Part shown: piece after piece, positions 8,803 through 19,500 of the stretch
Position numbering within the stretch: the first letter of the stretch is position 1
Layout: every line of letters begins with the position of its first letter
From: Sphingobacterium faecale
GTDB taxonomy: Bacteria; Bacteroidota; Bacteroidia; Sphingobacteriales; Sphingobacteriaceae
DNA length: 64,000 nt
Reading direction: 5' to 3'
Assembly (NCBI RefSeq): GCF_016746095.1
Contig: NZ_JAERTY010000005.1
Coordinates: 397,326 to 461,325, forward strand
The notes under the pieces: model-generated
What the model was told of the DNA's origin: nothing
Seen by the model: only the letters and a program-made list of their open reading frames with translations
Database searches by the model: none
Translations under genes and position numbers: made by a program

Positions 8803-10143
8803 CTACATTTTCTCTATCGTAATCTCACGAACCTTAATCGCTTTCCTGAGTTCACCAGATTCTGTTTTATATCTAAAATCAGAGTACACCAATAAAAACT
8901 TATCTTTTCCTGTAAATAGAATTTCAGGATAACTACAAGAAATGTTATTTTCATGAACATCCTTCACCCATGGAAGCATTTCGAAAGGATCAGACCACTG
9001 TTTGCCCTCCTTATCAAGTGCAACACGAATTTGTAAACCGGGTCTTCCTGAAGCCAATACTAACATTCCATTGTCCAACTGCCTAAGTTTAGGCAATACC
9101 CCATTTTTTGTAAATGCTGTAGGAGTACTCCAATTTTTACCTTGATCTAATGAAGTACTGATATACATTGGACTATTTCCTAAACCATCAGTAGTTCTTG
9201 AAATACACATGTACCTACCATCTTTCAAAACCTCAAAAGTTGGCTCAGTAAACCCTAATGCATGCCTCTGTCCTCCTTTAGGGTCTTTTTGAACATCATA
9301 ACTATAAGGTACTCGTCCAATAAATTGCCATGTCTTACCGTTATCAGCTGATTCATAAAAAGGAACATCTGAAGGAGAGACAGTACCTTTATTATTTGTA
9401 AACCCAGGATATATTCCAGCAACGACATTTCCATTCGCTTTTAACTTCATATCTCCCCACCATACGACAGGCAACAAATCATTATCAGAATACCTAACCA
9501 TATTAGGCTCAATAATATCATTATGTTCTATCGACCATGAACTACTTCCTTGATTACGTCTCAGAATATATGCTCCCTGCAATTCCTTAGGTAAATCCTT
9601 TGTTTCCCAAAAACTAAATTTACGACCATAAGCTTCCTTAACCGTTGCAATGGGTGTTGGCAAATTAAGATCTTTGAGAGGTATTGCTGCCGGAGTATGA
9701 ATATTAATAAACTCTCCATTTTTTAATTTTAATCCACCTCCTATTGGCGCTTTCGCTGGTTGTTCCCAAGTTTTACCTTGATCTTTAGAAACGGCAAAGC
9801 CGTTTCCTCCCTTACCATAACTTTCTGCATGATCATCAGCCATATTCCATCGAGCAACTATTTCTCCGTTATCTGAGGCATATAGACTGGGAAATTGAAA
9901 AAAACCCCATTTTAAAGCTTTATCCGCAACGGCTACGATAATAGGTTCTCCAAAACTTATTTTAAACACATTTCTCCCATCTTTTTGATATACAAAATCT
10001 CCCTTTCCATATGCAGGAATTCCCTCGCTTAGTACTGCAGTATTAAAATCTATTCTGTTATCCTGAATCTTTGCAATATGATTATGCGTAGCACAGCTTG
10101 TAAATAATAAAAGTATTCCGCAGTATTTTCTCATCTTATACAT
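8803..10143 (-). CDS. sialidase-fold lipoprotein, paralog of the next upstream gene
   Basis: A 446-aa lipoprotein (lipobox LFTSCATH, Cys near residue 17). It has three Asp boxes (SKDQGKTWE, SADNGKTWQ, SLDQGKNWS) and the first-blade motif WGFFQFPSLY in place of FRIP. It aligns along most of its length with the protein at 10194-11879, sharing DDHAESYGK/DDASSYGK, NSPMYISTS/KSPMYWTTS, FEMLPWV/FEMLPWA and a nearly identical C-terminal blade, so the two arose by tandem duplication. It lacks the TIG domain of its paralog. Expected location is the periplasm or cell surface; substrate unknown. A second in-frame ATG lies three codons in. Confidence 0.8.
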   Translation of the reverse strand: MYKMRKYCGILLLFTSCATHNHIAKIQDNRIDFNTAVLSEGIPAYGKGDFVYQKDGRNVFKISFGEPIIVAVADKALKWGFFQFPSLYASDNGEIVARWNMADDHAESYGKGGNGFAVSKDQGKTWEQPAKAPIGGGLKLKNGEFINIHTPAAIPLKDLNLPTPIATVKEAYGRKFSFWETKDLPKELQGAYILRRNQGSSSWSIEHNDIIEPNMVRYSDNDLLPVVWWGDMKLKANGNVVAGIYPGFTNNKGTVSPSDVPFYESADNGKTWQFIGRVPYSYDVQKDPKGGQRHALGFTEPTFEVLKDGRYMCISRTTDGLGNSPMYISTSLDQGKNWSTPTAFTKNGVLPKLRQLDNGMLVLASGRPGLQIRVALDKEGKQWSDPFEMLPWVKDVHENNISCSYPEILFTGKDKFLLVYSDFRYKTESGELRKAIKVREITIEKM

Positions 10144-10193
10144 TGTTGTAATTGTAGGTTTCTATTAAATTATTATTCTGTCTTTAGGTATAC

Positions 10194-11879
10194 TTAAACT
10201 TTTTTCACGGTTACCTTACGCACCTTAATGGATTTACGTATTTGACCTTCAGCTGTTTTATGTTGGAAATCAGAATAAATAATCAAAAAACTATTATCAT
10301 CTATTTTTAATAACTGCGTATAACCACACGATGCCCCTGTATTAACATTACCTTCGGATTGCTGTAAATCCGAACCGGCCCATGGTAGCATTTCAAAAGG
10401 TTCAGTCCAGTCATTAGGATCACTGTTTAACATAAAACGCAGCTGTACACCAGGTCTACCAGCAGCCATCGCTACTACACCATTATTCAACTCCAACAAT
10501 TTAGGTAACACTCCACTTCCAGTAAAGACCTTTGGTGTAGACCAACTAACACCTTTATTTGTTGACGTTGTCCAATACATGGGGCTTTTTCCAAAACCAT
10601 CTTGTGTACGTAGAATAGATAAAAAAGTTCCATTTTTCAATGCAGCAAACGCAGGCTCTGTCCATCCTAATGTATTTCGCTTACTACCATTTGGATCTAA
10701 AGCCAGGTCAGGTTGATAGATTATACTTCCTTGCTTTACCCAATTTTTTCCAAAATCAGTAGATTTATAACATATAACTCCAGCTGGGCTTATACCCCCA
10801 CTTTGATTAATCTCAAAACCAGGATAAGGACAAATATATAAACCATCAGATGTCTCCTGTAAATCCCCCCACCACACAATTGGAAAGAGATTACCATCTG
10901 CATAACGTGCTAACTTTGGACTATTCAGCACTCCTCTTTCGGTAATCCAGGAGGTCTGTCCTTTTTTCATTCTCGCTTGGTAAGTACCTTGCAACTGCAG
11001 CGGAAGCTTACTATAATCATAAACGCGAAACACTCTACCATATGTAGACTGGTCTTGCAATGTAGCAAGTGGCACAGGCAGTTCCAGCTCTTCCAATGGC
11101 ACAGCAGCAGGTGTAGAAATAGAAATACGATCTCCATTACTTAACAGCATTCCTGCCCCCGTCGGCCCTTTGATTACAGTAGTCCATGTAACCCCTCCAT
11201 CGTTAGACACAGCACTATTTATACCCACTCCTGGCTTCCCATAGCTACTAGCATCGTCATGAGCCATGCTCCATCCTGCTGCTAACTGTCCAGACAATGA
11301 TCTCCGTATGCTTGGAAAATTATAAAAGCCCCATCCGACTTCTTCATCAGCTACTACTACTATAGAAGGCTTACCCATCTCCACTTCCAGAAGTTGCTTT
11401 CCATTTCGGATATATTTAACGACCTGTTCATTATAGGACAATACTCCCTGCTCTATCGCAACAATATTTGCATTCTTATTCTCGGTCCATTCTACAGTAT
11501 CTTTCTCCTCTAATACAATTTCCTCAATATTTCGAACACGAAAGGATTTAAGATTAGAATTGACGCCTCCTAGATTGACAGCAACATCCACTTTCGTTCC
11601 GCCAGCTAAAACGGGAACTTTCACCTCGATAACATCATTTTTCAGTTCCAATATTTCAGCCTTAGCTTCTCCAAATTTAACCTCCACATTCGTCAAATCA
11701 CTTCCAAATCCTCTTCCTTGTAACTGAATAGTACTGCCAGAAGCCGCTACGTTTGGCAATATCATTTTAAGCAATACTGCACTTTCCTCATCAACTTTTG
11801 GCTCATCTATTTTCTTTGCGCATGATATCCCACTCAAAAGGATTAGTATGCACAATATCTTAAACAACATCATTTTCAT
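10194..11879 (-). CDS. IPT/TIG-domain sialidase-fold lipoprotein
   Basis: A 561-aa lipoprotein (lipobox LLSGISCAKK). Residues about 35-120 form an IPT/TIG immunoglobulin-like domain (PNVAASGSTIQLQGRGFG, then a strand pattern ending NLKSFRVRNI). Residues about 140-561 form a sialidase-like propeller with Asp boxes SNDGGVTWT, STDFGKNWV and STNKGVSWS. The first blade reads WGFYNFPSI in place of FRIP. It is a tandem duplicate of the neighbour at 8803-10143, differing mainly by the TIG domain, which may act as a carbohydrate-binding or spacer module. It sits downstream of SusC/SusD and two accessory lipoproteins, as expected for a surface glycan-degradation complex. Confidence 0.8.
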   Translation of the reverse strand: MKMMLFKILCILILLSGISCAKKIDEPKVDEESAVLLKMILPNVAASGSTIQLQGRGFGSDLTNVEVKFGEAKAEILELKNDVIEVKVPVLAGGTKVDVAVNLGGVNSNLKSFRVRNIEEIVLEEKDTVEWTENKNANIVAIEQGVLSYNEQVVKYIRNGKQLLEVEMGKPSIVVVADEEVGWGFYNFPSIRRSLSGQLAAGWSMAHDDASSYGKPGVGINSAVSNDGGVTWTTVIKGPTGAGMLLSNGDRISISTPAAVPLEELELPVPLATLQDQSTYGRVFRVYDYSKLPLQLQGTYQARMKKGQTSWITERGVLNSPKLARYADGNLFPIVWWGDLQETSDGLYICPYPGFEINQSGGISPAGVICYKSTDFGKNWVKQGSIIYQPDLALDPNGSKRNTLGWTEPAFAALKNGTFLSILRTQDGFGKSPMYWTTSTNKGVSWSTPKVFTGSGVLPKLLELNNGVVAMAAGRPGVQLRFMLNSDPNDWTEPFEMLPWAGSDLQQSEGNVNTGASCGYTQLLKIDDNSFLIIYSDFQHKTAEGQIRKSIKVRKVTVKKV

Positions 11880-11952
11880 ATTAAACTAACTTGATTTACA
11901 ACTATCATTATTTCATTTCTATAGTTTCTCGTATAAATAGACAATTTTAATA

Positions 11953-13359
11953 TTACGGTTTACTGTATCCGCTCAATACCGCTGTATGTTTGCCTTTAAT
12001 ATCCGAGATAGTTAAATTTGTTCCCGTACCCATTATTTTCCTTAAATCAAACCCCGCAACCAAATCAGGAGTTTGAGCAGTAACAGGAGTAATCATATCA
12101 GCTAGAATTTCCTCAGCACTAAGTGCTTTCTTCCAAAATCGCAAATGTGCAATTTCACCTTTGAAATAACCTTGCAATGAAGGATAAGGATCTTGCCATA
12201 CACCAACAAAAACATCAGATACACTAACAATTGCCGGATTAGCAGGTACTGCAGCAGGTAATGTACTGGTTCCTACAAGGTTTCCATTTTGATATAATTT
12301 AATTTGTTTGGTAGAAGAATTGAAAATTGCTGTTAAATGCATCCATGTATCTAGCGGAAAATAATTATTAGCAGAGAGCACGTTAGAACCTCCACCAGGA
12401 TTTGGATTAGTATTGTTCCTATAATACCAGTCGGCATACATTCGTCGATCTGATAAAGGTGCTATACCATAGCCCGTATTTCCATTGACTGGGTCTGCAG
12501 TTAATGAAGTGTAACGTTTCATTAATAGCCGCTGTGTAGTATTACCAACTGGTGTTTTCACCCAAAGGGAAATACTCAATACCTCACCTGAATTGATATT
12601 AAAATCGGCGTGATTAGGAATTCTCAAATATTGATTCGTTCCATTAAAAGTTAACCCTTCAATAACATATAATTCAGAAAAAGGAAGATCATTATATTCT
12701 GAATAAAAAGTATCTAAAGCACTTTCCTCTGGCACATACGCTGTTCTATATTTCAAATCACCATTATACATATTGAGGTAGAGAATAGAACGCTGCTCAA
12801 TTGGTAGTTTTACCTTTTTTGTGGCTCCATCTGTTCCTTCATACTCAACACCAATATTAACCGCCCCTTCAAAAACGCCCTTCCAACTAATATCGAGTTC
12901 ATTTGCTGATTCTAAGTATACCGCTTTATCAACTAAACGATTATTTAAACTTGTTTGATAAGCATCTCCATAAATTCTTGTCGAAAGTTCCGAGGTGAGT
13001 GATTTACTTTTGCCATCGCTCGTTTTTGTTATCAACTCAAAAGTCAAAAAATCTTCGGGAAGGTCATTTATCGGTACCTTTAACTCTTTACCAACACTAT
13101 TTTCAGGTATGGTATAAACTAATGAATCCGTACGCGAACGCCAGTAAATTGTCATCGTTCTTGCTTTTGCGTCTTTATTTACAAAGACGAGCTCTGCTCT
13201 ATTTTTTCCCGAATTAATCTTAACTTCGTCAATTCTAGCCAAGTAACTCGACTCTCCCCTTTGAAGATATTCATCATGTAGATCATTCATACGATCACAA
13301 GAAATAAAAAAGAGAAGGAAAAACCAACTCCACAATATATATTTAATGGTAGTCTTCAT
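11953..13359 (-). CDS. DUF4998 + LamG/concanavalin-like domain lipoprotein
   Basis: A 468-aa lipoprotein (FFISCDRMND, Cys near residue 21). The N-terminal segment with YLQRGESSYLARIDEVKI and MTIYWRSRTD matches the DUF4998 pattern seen in Bacteroidota glycan loci. Residues about 235-440 form a LamG/concanavalin-type lectin fold: LTFNGTNQYLRIPNHADF, SLSVWVKTP-like LSISLWVKTP, KLYQNGNLVGTSTLP, and AHLRFWKKALSAEEI at the end. LamG domains bind glycans or are structural. It stands between the DUF4959-like protein and the TIG sialidase-fold protein and is probably a surface glycan-binding protein of the SusCD complex. Confidence 0.78.
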   Translation of the reverse strand: MKTTIKYILWSWFFLLFFISCDRMNDLHDEYLQRGESSYLARIDEVKINSGKNRAELVFVNKDAKARTMTIYWRSRTDSLVYTIPENSVGKELKVPINDLPEDFLTFELITKTSDGKSKSLTSELSTRIYGDAYQTSLNNRLVDKAVYLESANELDISWKGVFEGAVNIGVEYEGTDGATKKVKLPIEQRSILYLNMYNGDLKYRTAYVPEESALDTFYSEYNDLPFSELYVIEGLTFNGTNQYLRIPNHADFNINSGEVLSISLWVKTPVGNTTQRLLMKRYTSLTADPVNGNTGYGIAPLSDRRMYADWYYRNNTNPNPGGGSNVLSANNYFPLDTWMHLTAIFNSSTKQIKLYQNGNLVGTSTLPAAVPANPAIVSVSDVFVGVWQDPYPSLQGYFKGEIAHLRFWKKALSAEEILADMITPVTAQTPDLVAGFDLRKIMGTGTNLTISDIKGKHTAVLSGYSKP

Positions 13360-13371
13360 ATCTTAAAACAT

Positions 13372-14526
13372 TTATTTTTTAGTCTCTCCCCACAAAGTCA
13401 TTTCTACTACCTGCGTATATAGTGTACCGCCCCAGGTGTCGATCACATAAAAACGTATATAGCGAACAGGTGGAATATCCTTAGGAAAGTTCCATTCCTC
13501 CCCATTGACAAATCCGTAGTTATAATCATCATCATTAACTTTACCAAAAGGCAATCCAGAAGGCTTGAATGAATCAAACTCACCTAATAATGTCCAAGTC
13601 CCGAAATCCGCATTAACATTAGGGTGGTTAGAGCCCCAAATCTGAAATTTCTTAGGATGCGCAAAGTTATATAACAGATTTTCCTCAGGCCGATTTCGAA
13701 TATTTATTCGGCTCAGCGTTGCTGACTGTCCCATATCGAAGGTATGGTCGTTGGTTACACTGGCAAATAATGCATCCGTCTTATCCCAGAGATTCGTAAT
13801 AGGAAAACCAGCATCATTGTAAGGTATTCCTGATGGATTCCAACGCCGAAACTTAGATTTATCCAACATTTCCTCATAGTATGGATGTGCTTTTATATAC
13901 AACGTATCGGAGAAGTTATCCCAACGATCCCTAAAATATAAACCAAAAACACGCTCTGCATCATTGTATCCGCGAACATTTGCTCCACCTTTTACAGCAG
14001 CCGAGTAAAATCGATCTGCCTCTGTCCATTCTTCGCCTCCATATTTATTTGTGGTTGTCAATACAGTCAGTACTACATCTGATTTGAAAGGATTCTGCCA
14101 ATCGATGCGTATTCCTCCAAAATCATCCTTGATTGTCACTCCCTCGATCATTTCAAATACCGGAGCATCCAAAGGCTGAATATCTACTTTAACAGGGGTA
14201 GACGCGTTTTCGCTTTTGTCGTATGCTGTTATTTCTATTTGCTGAGCTTGAGATTTACCAAAGCCGTCCAATGTTATTTTTCGATTAAAGACCGATGATT
14301 TTTGCTCTTTAGTTTTTCCATTGATAGTGTACACCGCTTTGACATAAGAAAAATCTTCATCTGCCGGTACCGTGTAGCTGATGACGCTTCCTCCCGGAAT
14401 ATTCTCTACGGACACACCCGATACCGCTCCCGGTGGCACATCATCCAGGGCGTACTGTCCTATATAATCTTCCCCACATCCCCACACAAGGAACGGTAAG
14501 ATCAGGTATATTATATTTTTATTCAT
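13372..14526 (-). CDS. DUF4959/DUF5126/DUF5000-like surface lipoprotein (SusE-position)
   Basis: A 384-aa lipoprotein (LVWGCGEDY, Cys near residue 17). The N-terminus DVPPGAVSGVSVENIPGGS fits DUF4959; the middle (DDFGGIRIDWQNPF onward) fits DUF5126; the C-terminal 150 residues (ATLSRINIRNR, FQIWGSN, YIRFYVIDTWGG) look like an F5/8-type discoidin fold, as in DUF5000. Proteins with this layout commonly follow SusD and act as surface glycan-binding partners. It lies 12 bp from the LamG gene and about 65 bp from susD. Domain names are from memory of the families. Confidence 0.75.
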   Translation of the reverse strand: MNKNIIYLILPFLVWGCGEDYIGQYALDDVPPGAVSGVSVENIPGGSVISYTVPADEDFSYVKAVYTINGKTKEQKSSVFNRKITLDGFGKSQAQQIEITAYDKSENASTPVKVDIQPLDAPVFEMIEGVTIKDDFGGIRIDWQNPFKSDVVLTVLTTTNKYGGEEWTEADRFYSAAVKGGANVRGYNDAERVFGLYFRDRWDNFSDTLYIKAHPYYEEMLDKSKFRRWNPSGIPYNDAGFPITNLWDKTDALFASVTNDHTFDMGQSATLSRINIRNRPEENLLYNFAHPKKFQIWGSNHPNVNADFGTWTLLGEFDSFKPSGLPFGKVNDDDYNYGFVNGEEWNFPKDIPPVRYIRFYVIDTWGGTLYTQVVEMTLWGETKK

Positions 14527-14590
14527 AACTATATCTATTATATGACTTCTATTTCTTTAGATCTCTTGATATGCTCGGGATAACACTACT

Positions 14591-16522
14591 CTACCAACCA
14601 GGGTTCTGTACCAGGTTTTTATTCCGTAATATCTCGTCCTGCATGATTGGCCATAGTATATCCCGCAATGTATATTGACTGCGATTGTGTGTAATCACTT
14701 GATAAAATTCCTGTGGTGTTTCACCTTCGATATTCCATCCTCGGACCGGCTGATTCATATACTCAATGGATTTCTTCCAGCGGCGTAAGTCCCAAAAACG
14801 TTGCCCCTCAAAAGCTAGTTCAATATTTCGCTCTTGACGAATGATTGCTCTCATCCCTTCTTTAGTAGTTGGCTTTTGTGAATTGTTCGAGTGTTTTGCC
14901 CAAGACTCGACAACCCCCTCCAAACCAGCCCGTTGTCTAACTTGATCAATATATTCATATACTTTGGGAGTTGGTGCATTCAAATTCTCATTTAGCGCCT
15001 CACTGTATAATAAGTATAGATCTGCCAACCTGATTAATGGAAAATCAAATGGCTTTCCAACATACGCATCCTTGCCTGTATAAGCCGACATAAAATTGGA
15101 TAGCTTTTTGATATAATAACCCGTAGTAGAATAACGCTGGTTACCAATCATACCTCCAGTTATTGATTTAGCTTTGAAATCCAACGGCCATTGATCACTT
15201 TCGTTTGTTCTCCCCAAACCAAACCACCATCCCCCATCTACACCTAAACTACCATAAAATCTAGGCTCGCGATCTAAATGCAAACCAATAGTACGATACC
15301 CTGGCTGCATGTAAGCCTCCTGCTCTTTTGGAACTAAAGTAATGCTCATCCGATCATCGTAAGCATAGTCTACATCTTCTTCTATAGGTACGCCATTTTT
15401 CGAATAAAACAATTCTGCCATTTTAAGGGTAGGCACAAACCATTGATACACCACATTTGCATGGTCACCGTGTAGTCTGGGTATCGTCTGCAATTCCAAT
15501 CCAAGATTTTGAATATTCGTGCTGCTGCTGTTAAAATCTGACAAGCTCCATATCCGTTCTTCATTGAACTTGTCCGCCACGATCTGGCTCACTTGCATCA
15601 CCCCCAGCGTCTCATCGGTTACGTTAAAAGTCGTCTGATGATGATACAATTTAATCCCTGCCTCATGCGCGATATCGATTGCCTCCTTCGCTGCCTGCGC
15701 CGCCAAAATCCATTTATTAGGATCCTCTACGCTGTTGAATAAAGCAACACCACGTTTATCCAGCATAGTCGTATAATCTTGATTACCATTAAACAAAGGA
15801 CTGGCGGCAGTCACCAATACTTTGGCTTTTATTGCTGCGGCAATTGGTTTAGTAATACGTCCCGCATCAGAAATCATATTATTTACTTTCAGATCCAAAC
15901 TTGGAATAGCTTCATCCAACAGTTGTACAATGTAGTCCACAACTTCATCAATAGGTTCCCTAAAAACCATCAATTCCTCAGAGCTTGCAGTTGCTGGAAA
16001 GTTTTCTTTAGCGATTGGTATGGGCCCATACAATTGCATCATATAGAAATGATAGTAAGCTTTCAATGTTTTTACTTCAGCAATCCACTCTTCACGCTCG
16101 TAGCTATCCAAGTCCCTAGCTTTGTGAACGTTGTCAATAAACATATTACAATCCCGAATGGCTTTCCATAATGGTCTCCCCCCTTCGATATTGTGCCAAT
16201 AGCTATACAACGGTCGGTTCACATTATTTCCATTGACAGCCAGCTCGCGATAATATTGTCTCCATCGATCACCTACCCCTCCTTTATCCAAGAATTCATG
16301 TATCCATATATCGTCCCCAGCTGCAAATCCAGGCTCATGGCGTGTTCCATTGCGGGGTATATGATTATAACAGGTGGCCAGTGCCCTTTGCGCACTTACC
16401 CTATCCTTATAAGCATCGTCTATGGTGGCAACATTGTCCGGAACCACATCCAGATAATTTTGACAACCGAAAACCGAAATGCTGACTATAGTAATTAAAA
16501 CTAATCTTATTGTTAATTTCAT
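14591..16522 (-). CDS. susD: RagB/SusD family outer-membrane lipoprotein
   Basis: A 643-aa SusD homologue. The ATG at 16522 was chosen because the three-codon extension begins with GTG and the signal peptide starts at MKLTIRLVLITI. The lipobox is SVFGCQNYLD. Typical SusD sequences include the N-terminal NVATIDDAYKDRVSAQRAL, TPR-like helices (WIAEVKTLKAYYHFYMMQLYG), and the C-terminal ERNIELAFEGQRFWDLRRWK. SusD caps the SusC channel and delivers glycan to it. It lies 14 bp downstream of susC. Confidence 0.93.
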   Translation of the reverse strand: MKLTIRLVLITIVSISVFGCQNYLDVVPDNVATIDDAYKDRVSAQRALATCYNHIPRNGTRHEPGFAAGDDIWIHEFLDKGGVGDRWRQYYRELAVNGNNVNRPLYSYWHNIEGGRPLWKAIRDCNMFIDNVHKARDLDSYEREEWIAEVKTLKAYYHFYMMQLYGPIPIAKENFPATASSEELMVFREPIDEVVDYIVQLLDEAIPSLDLKVNNMISDAGRITKPIAAAIKAKVLVTAASPLFNGNQDYTTMLDKRGVALFNSVEDPNKWILAAQAAKEAIDIAHEAGIKLYHHQTTFNVTDETLGVMQVSQIVADKFNEERIWSLSDFNSSSTNIQNLGLELQTIPRLHGDHANVVYQWFVPTLKMAELFYSKNGVPIEEDVDYAYDDRMSITLVPKEQEAYMQPGYRTIGLHLDREPRFYGSLGVDGGWWFGLGRTNESDQWPLDFKAKSITGGMIGNQRYSTTGYYIKKLSNFMSAYTGKDAYVGKPFDFPLIRLADLYLLYSEALNENLNAPTPKVYEYIDQVRQRAGLEGVVESWAKHSNNSQKPTTKEGMRAIIRQERNIELAFEGQRFWDLRRWKKSIEYMNQPVRGWNIEGETPQEFYQVITHNRSQYTLRDILWPIMQDEILRNKNLVQNPGW

Positions 16523-16536
16523 GACTGACACTTAAT

Positions 16537-19500
16537 TTATAGTGAACATTGAATTCCAAAATTATAAACCTGTTGCAATGGATAACCTAAGCCATTTCCA
16601 CCCATTTCTACATCCCAAAGCTTGAACTTTGAAAAATTGTATAAATTGGTACCGTTTACATACATTCTAATCTTTTCTATACCTATTTTTTGGCTCAAGC
16701 TTCCTTTAAAGGTATATCCCATTTCAACCTGCTTGATTCGTAAAAAATTACCATTACGCATAAACCAAGTACTCACTTTAGTATTATTCGCACTCGCAAT
16801 ATCATTGAATCGTGGCCATAATGCTTTAAGATCCCTGTTATCCTCAGCCCAATGACTGTCCACATAACTTTGAAGTAGCTGGTTTTTTTGACCAGAGGCA
16901 AGCGAAACAAATGGTGCCGTAGCGGCAGCATCTATCCAAAATGAAGACTTTGCCGAGCCTTGAAGAAAAGTAGAAAAATCAACTCCTTTGTATCCCAAGG
17001 AAAGTCCAAAACCATAAGTCATTTTTGGTACAGTTGGATAACCTATAGGTACTTGGTCTAAATCGGTAATTACACCGTCATTATCAATATCTTTATATTT
17101 GATATCTCCACCCAATACTTCTCCAAACTGCTCAGGAGAATTATACGCCTCAGCATCGTCTACAAATAGACGTTCTGCCACAAAACCAAACTGCTGACCT
17201 ATTGGCAATCCGATTCTCGATCGCCATGGAAATCTAGTGTAATCAGGCTCTTCATATTTTACGAACTTACTTTCGGCATAGGTAAAATTGCCTCGCCCTG
17301 AAATAAACCAACCGCTGGAATAGTTCTTATTCGCTTCCAATGAAACATCAATTCCTTTGCTATCAGCTTTACCTACATTAGCTTGAGGTAACACGACTAC
17401 TCCCATGGTATTAGGTGTATGCGCACGGTCCATAAGGATATTGTATCTATTCTCCTTGTAGACATCGACAACAAGATTTGCCAAATTGAAAAGACCAACT
17501 TCTGCACTAAGATTCAATTTGCGAGAAGTTTCCCAGGTAATTGCCCGGTTTTCTAAACGTCCTTCTGAAACACCATTTATTCTATTTCCAAATTCACTTC
17601 CAAATGTGTAACCTGCACTAGAAATATTCGGATCGACCTCCGATAAATAAAAGAAACGATCTTCCAAGCTTCCTATAGCATCATTCCCAACCAAACCATA
17701 GGTACCCCTCAGCTTGAAATTAGTAACAATGTGTTGTAATTCTCCTTTCCAAAAAGGTTCTCTCGACACATACCATGCTGCTCCAACAGAAGGAAAGAAT
17801 CCAAAACGATGCTCACTAGCAAATCGTTCCGAACCATTGTATCCAAAATTTCCTTCCAAAAAGTATTTGCTCTGGAACGCGTAAGTAAAGCGTCCAGCTA
17901 ACCCTAAGTTTCTCCTTGCCAAAGAATTTTGCAAACTGCCTGCATTAGCAGAAATTTTGTTTTGCATATTATAAACCAACATTCCGCTTAACGCATGATG
18001 CTCTCCAATATCCGTACTATAACTTAAAATTCCTTGGAAGTAATCTTCAGAAGTAATTTGTTTTGAATCCTCACTGTAACTTAAATACTCTTTTCCCTCT
18101 GTAGGATTAAGATTTAACAAGGTATACTTGCTAGTATTTTTATCATAATTTAAAATACCGTAATAAAAAGGACTGTACATTCTAGAGACTTGATAATAAT
18201 TATAACGCGTAGTATTATACATTGCACTAGCTTTCAAACCTTTGACAATAAAATCCAAATCTTGCTTCACCTCGAATTGTGCCAAAAACATGGCATTCGT
18301 ATAATCTCGATAACCTTTCATAAGATTAGCATATGGATTTAGGTAATTGCCCGAGCCTGAATTTCCGAATAAAATATGCTCTGTAGTCGAGTTCTTTTCG
18401 TCCGGCTCATAAAAAGCTGGAAATAATACTGGATCTGTACGAATAATCTGTTTATAAAAGTCTGCTGCAGTACCTAAAGGTCCCGTATAGTCTGTCCACG
18501 TTGTATTCAACCTTACAATCGCTTCAGTAGACTTTGTCAAATTAATATTTACATTTGACCGCAAACCATAAGTTTTCAAATCTATACCATTGTTAAAGTT
18601 ATTACGTTGATCCACTTTAAGCATACCATTATCCTTGTTATATGTCGCTGCAACATAATACCTTGCGACTTTACCTCCTCCGCTCACATTCAAATTCAAG
18701 CGATTATTAAATGCTCTATCTTTCAACATTAGCGACTGCCAGTCCGTAGCTGGGTAGATCATTGGGTCCGCGCCCTCTGCTGTCCGTTCTATCTTTTCCC
18801 ATAAATATTGTCTATTTCTCCCTCTTGTAAGACTAGACTCATTGGCCAGCTTCATATAGGTAATGGGATCAGCTAACTCAATGTTTTTCGTAGGTTGGGA
18901 AGCCGATGTCTCATAACGAAGGGAAATATTAGCTTTACCCTCACGGCCCTCTTTCGTCGTAATTAAAATAACACCATTAGCTCCTCTAGCACCATATAAA
19001 GCGGTTGCGGAGGCATCCTTCATAATCGAAAAACTTGCTAAATCATCCACTTGCAATCGTGCCAATTCAGTAGCAGGGACTTCTACTCCATCAACCAATA
19101 TTAAGGGCCTATTGGAATAACCAAAACTAGTTACCCCCCTTATAAAAAAGTCTGCATTGTCAGCCCCAGGCTCACCGCTTTGTTGAAAGGCTATCATTCC
19201 AGCAACACGACCAGCCAACGCGGTCGTCAGATTGCTCGATGGCACTTTTAAATCACCTGGTTTTACTGTTGTAATCGAACCAACGACACTTTCTTTCTTT
19301 TGTTGACCAAATGCTACAACAGTGACTTCATCAAGTTCATCTGGAGCTTCTTTTAAAACTACATTCAGCTCGGTTTTACCTTCAATAGCAATCGTTTTGC
19401 TTTCCTTTCCGATGTAAGACACAAGAAGCTGATCAGACGATTTAACTTCTATCGTAAACATCCCCGCTTCATCTGTAAGCACTCCTTTGGAACTACCAAC

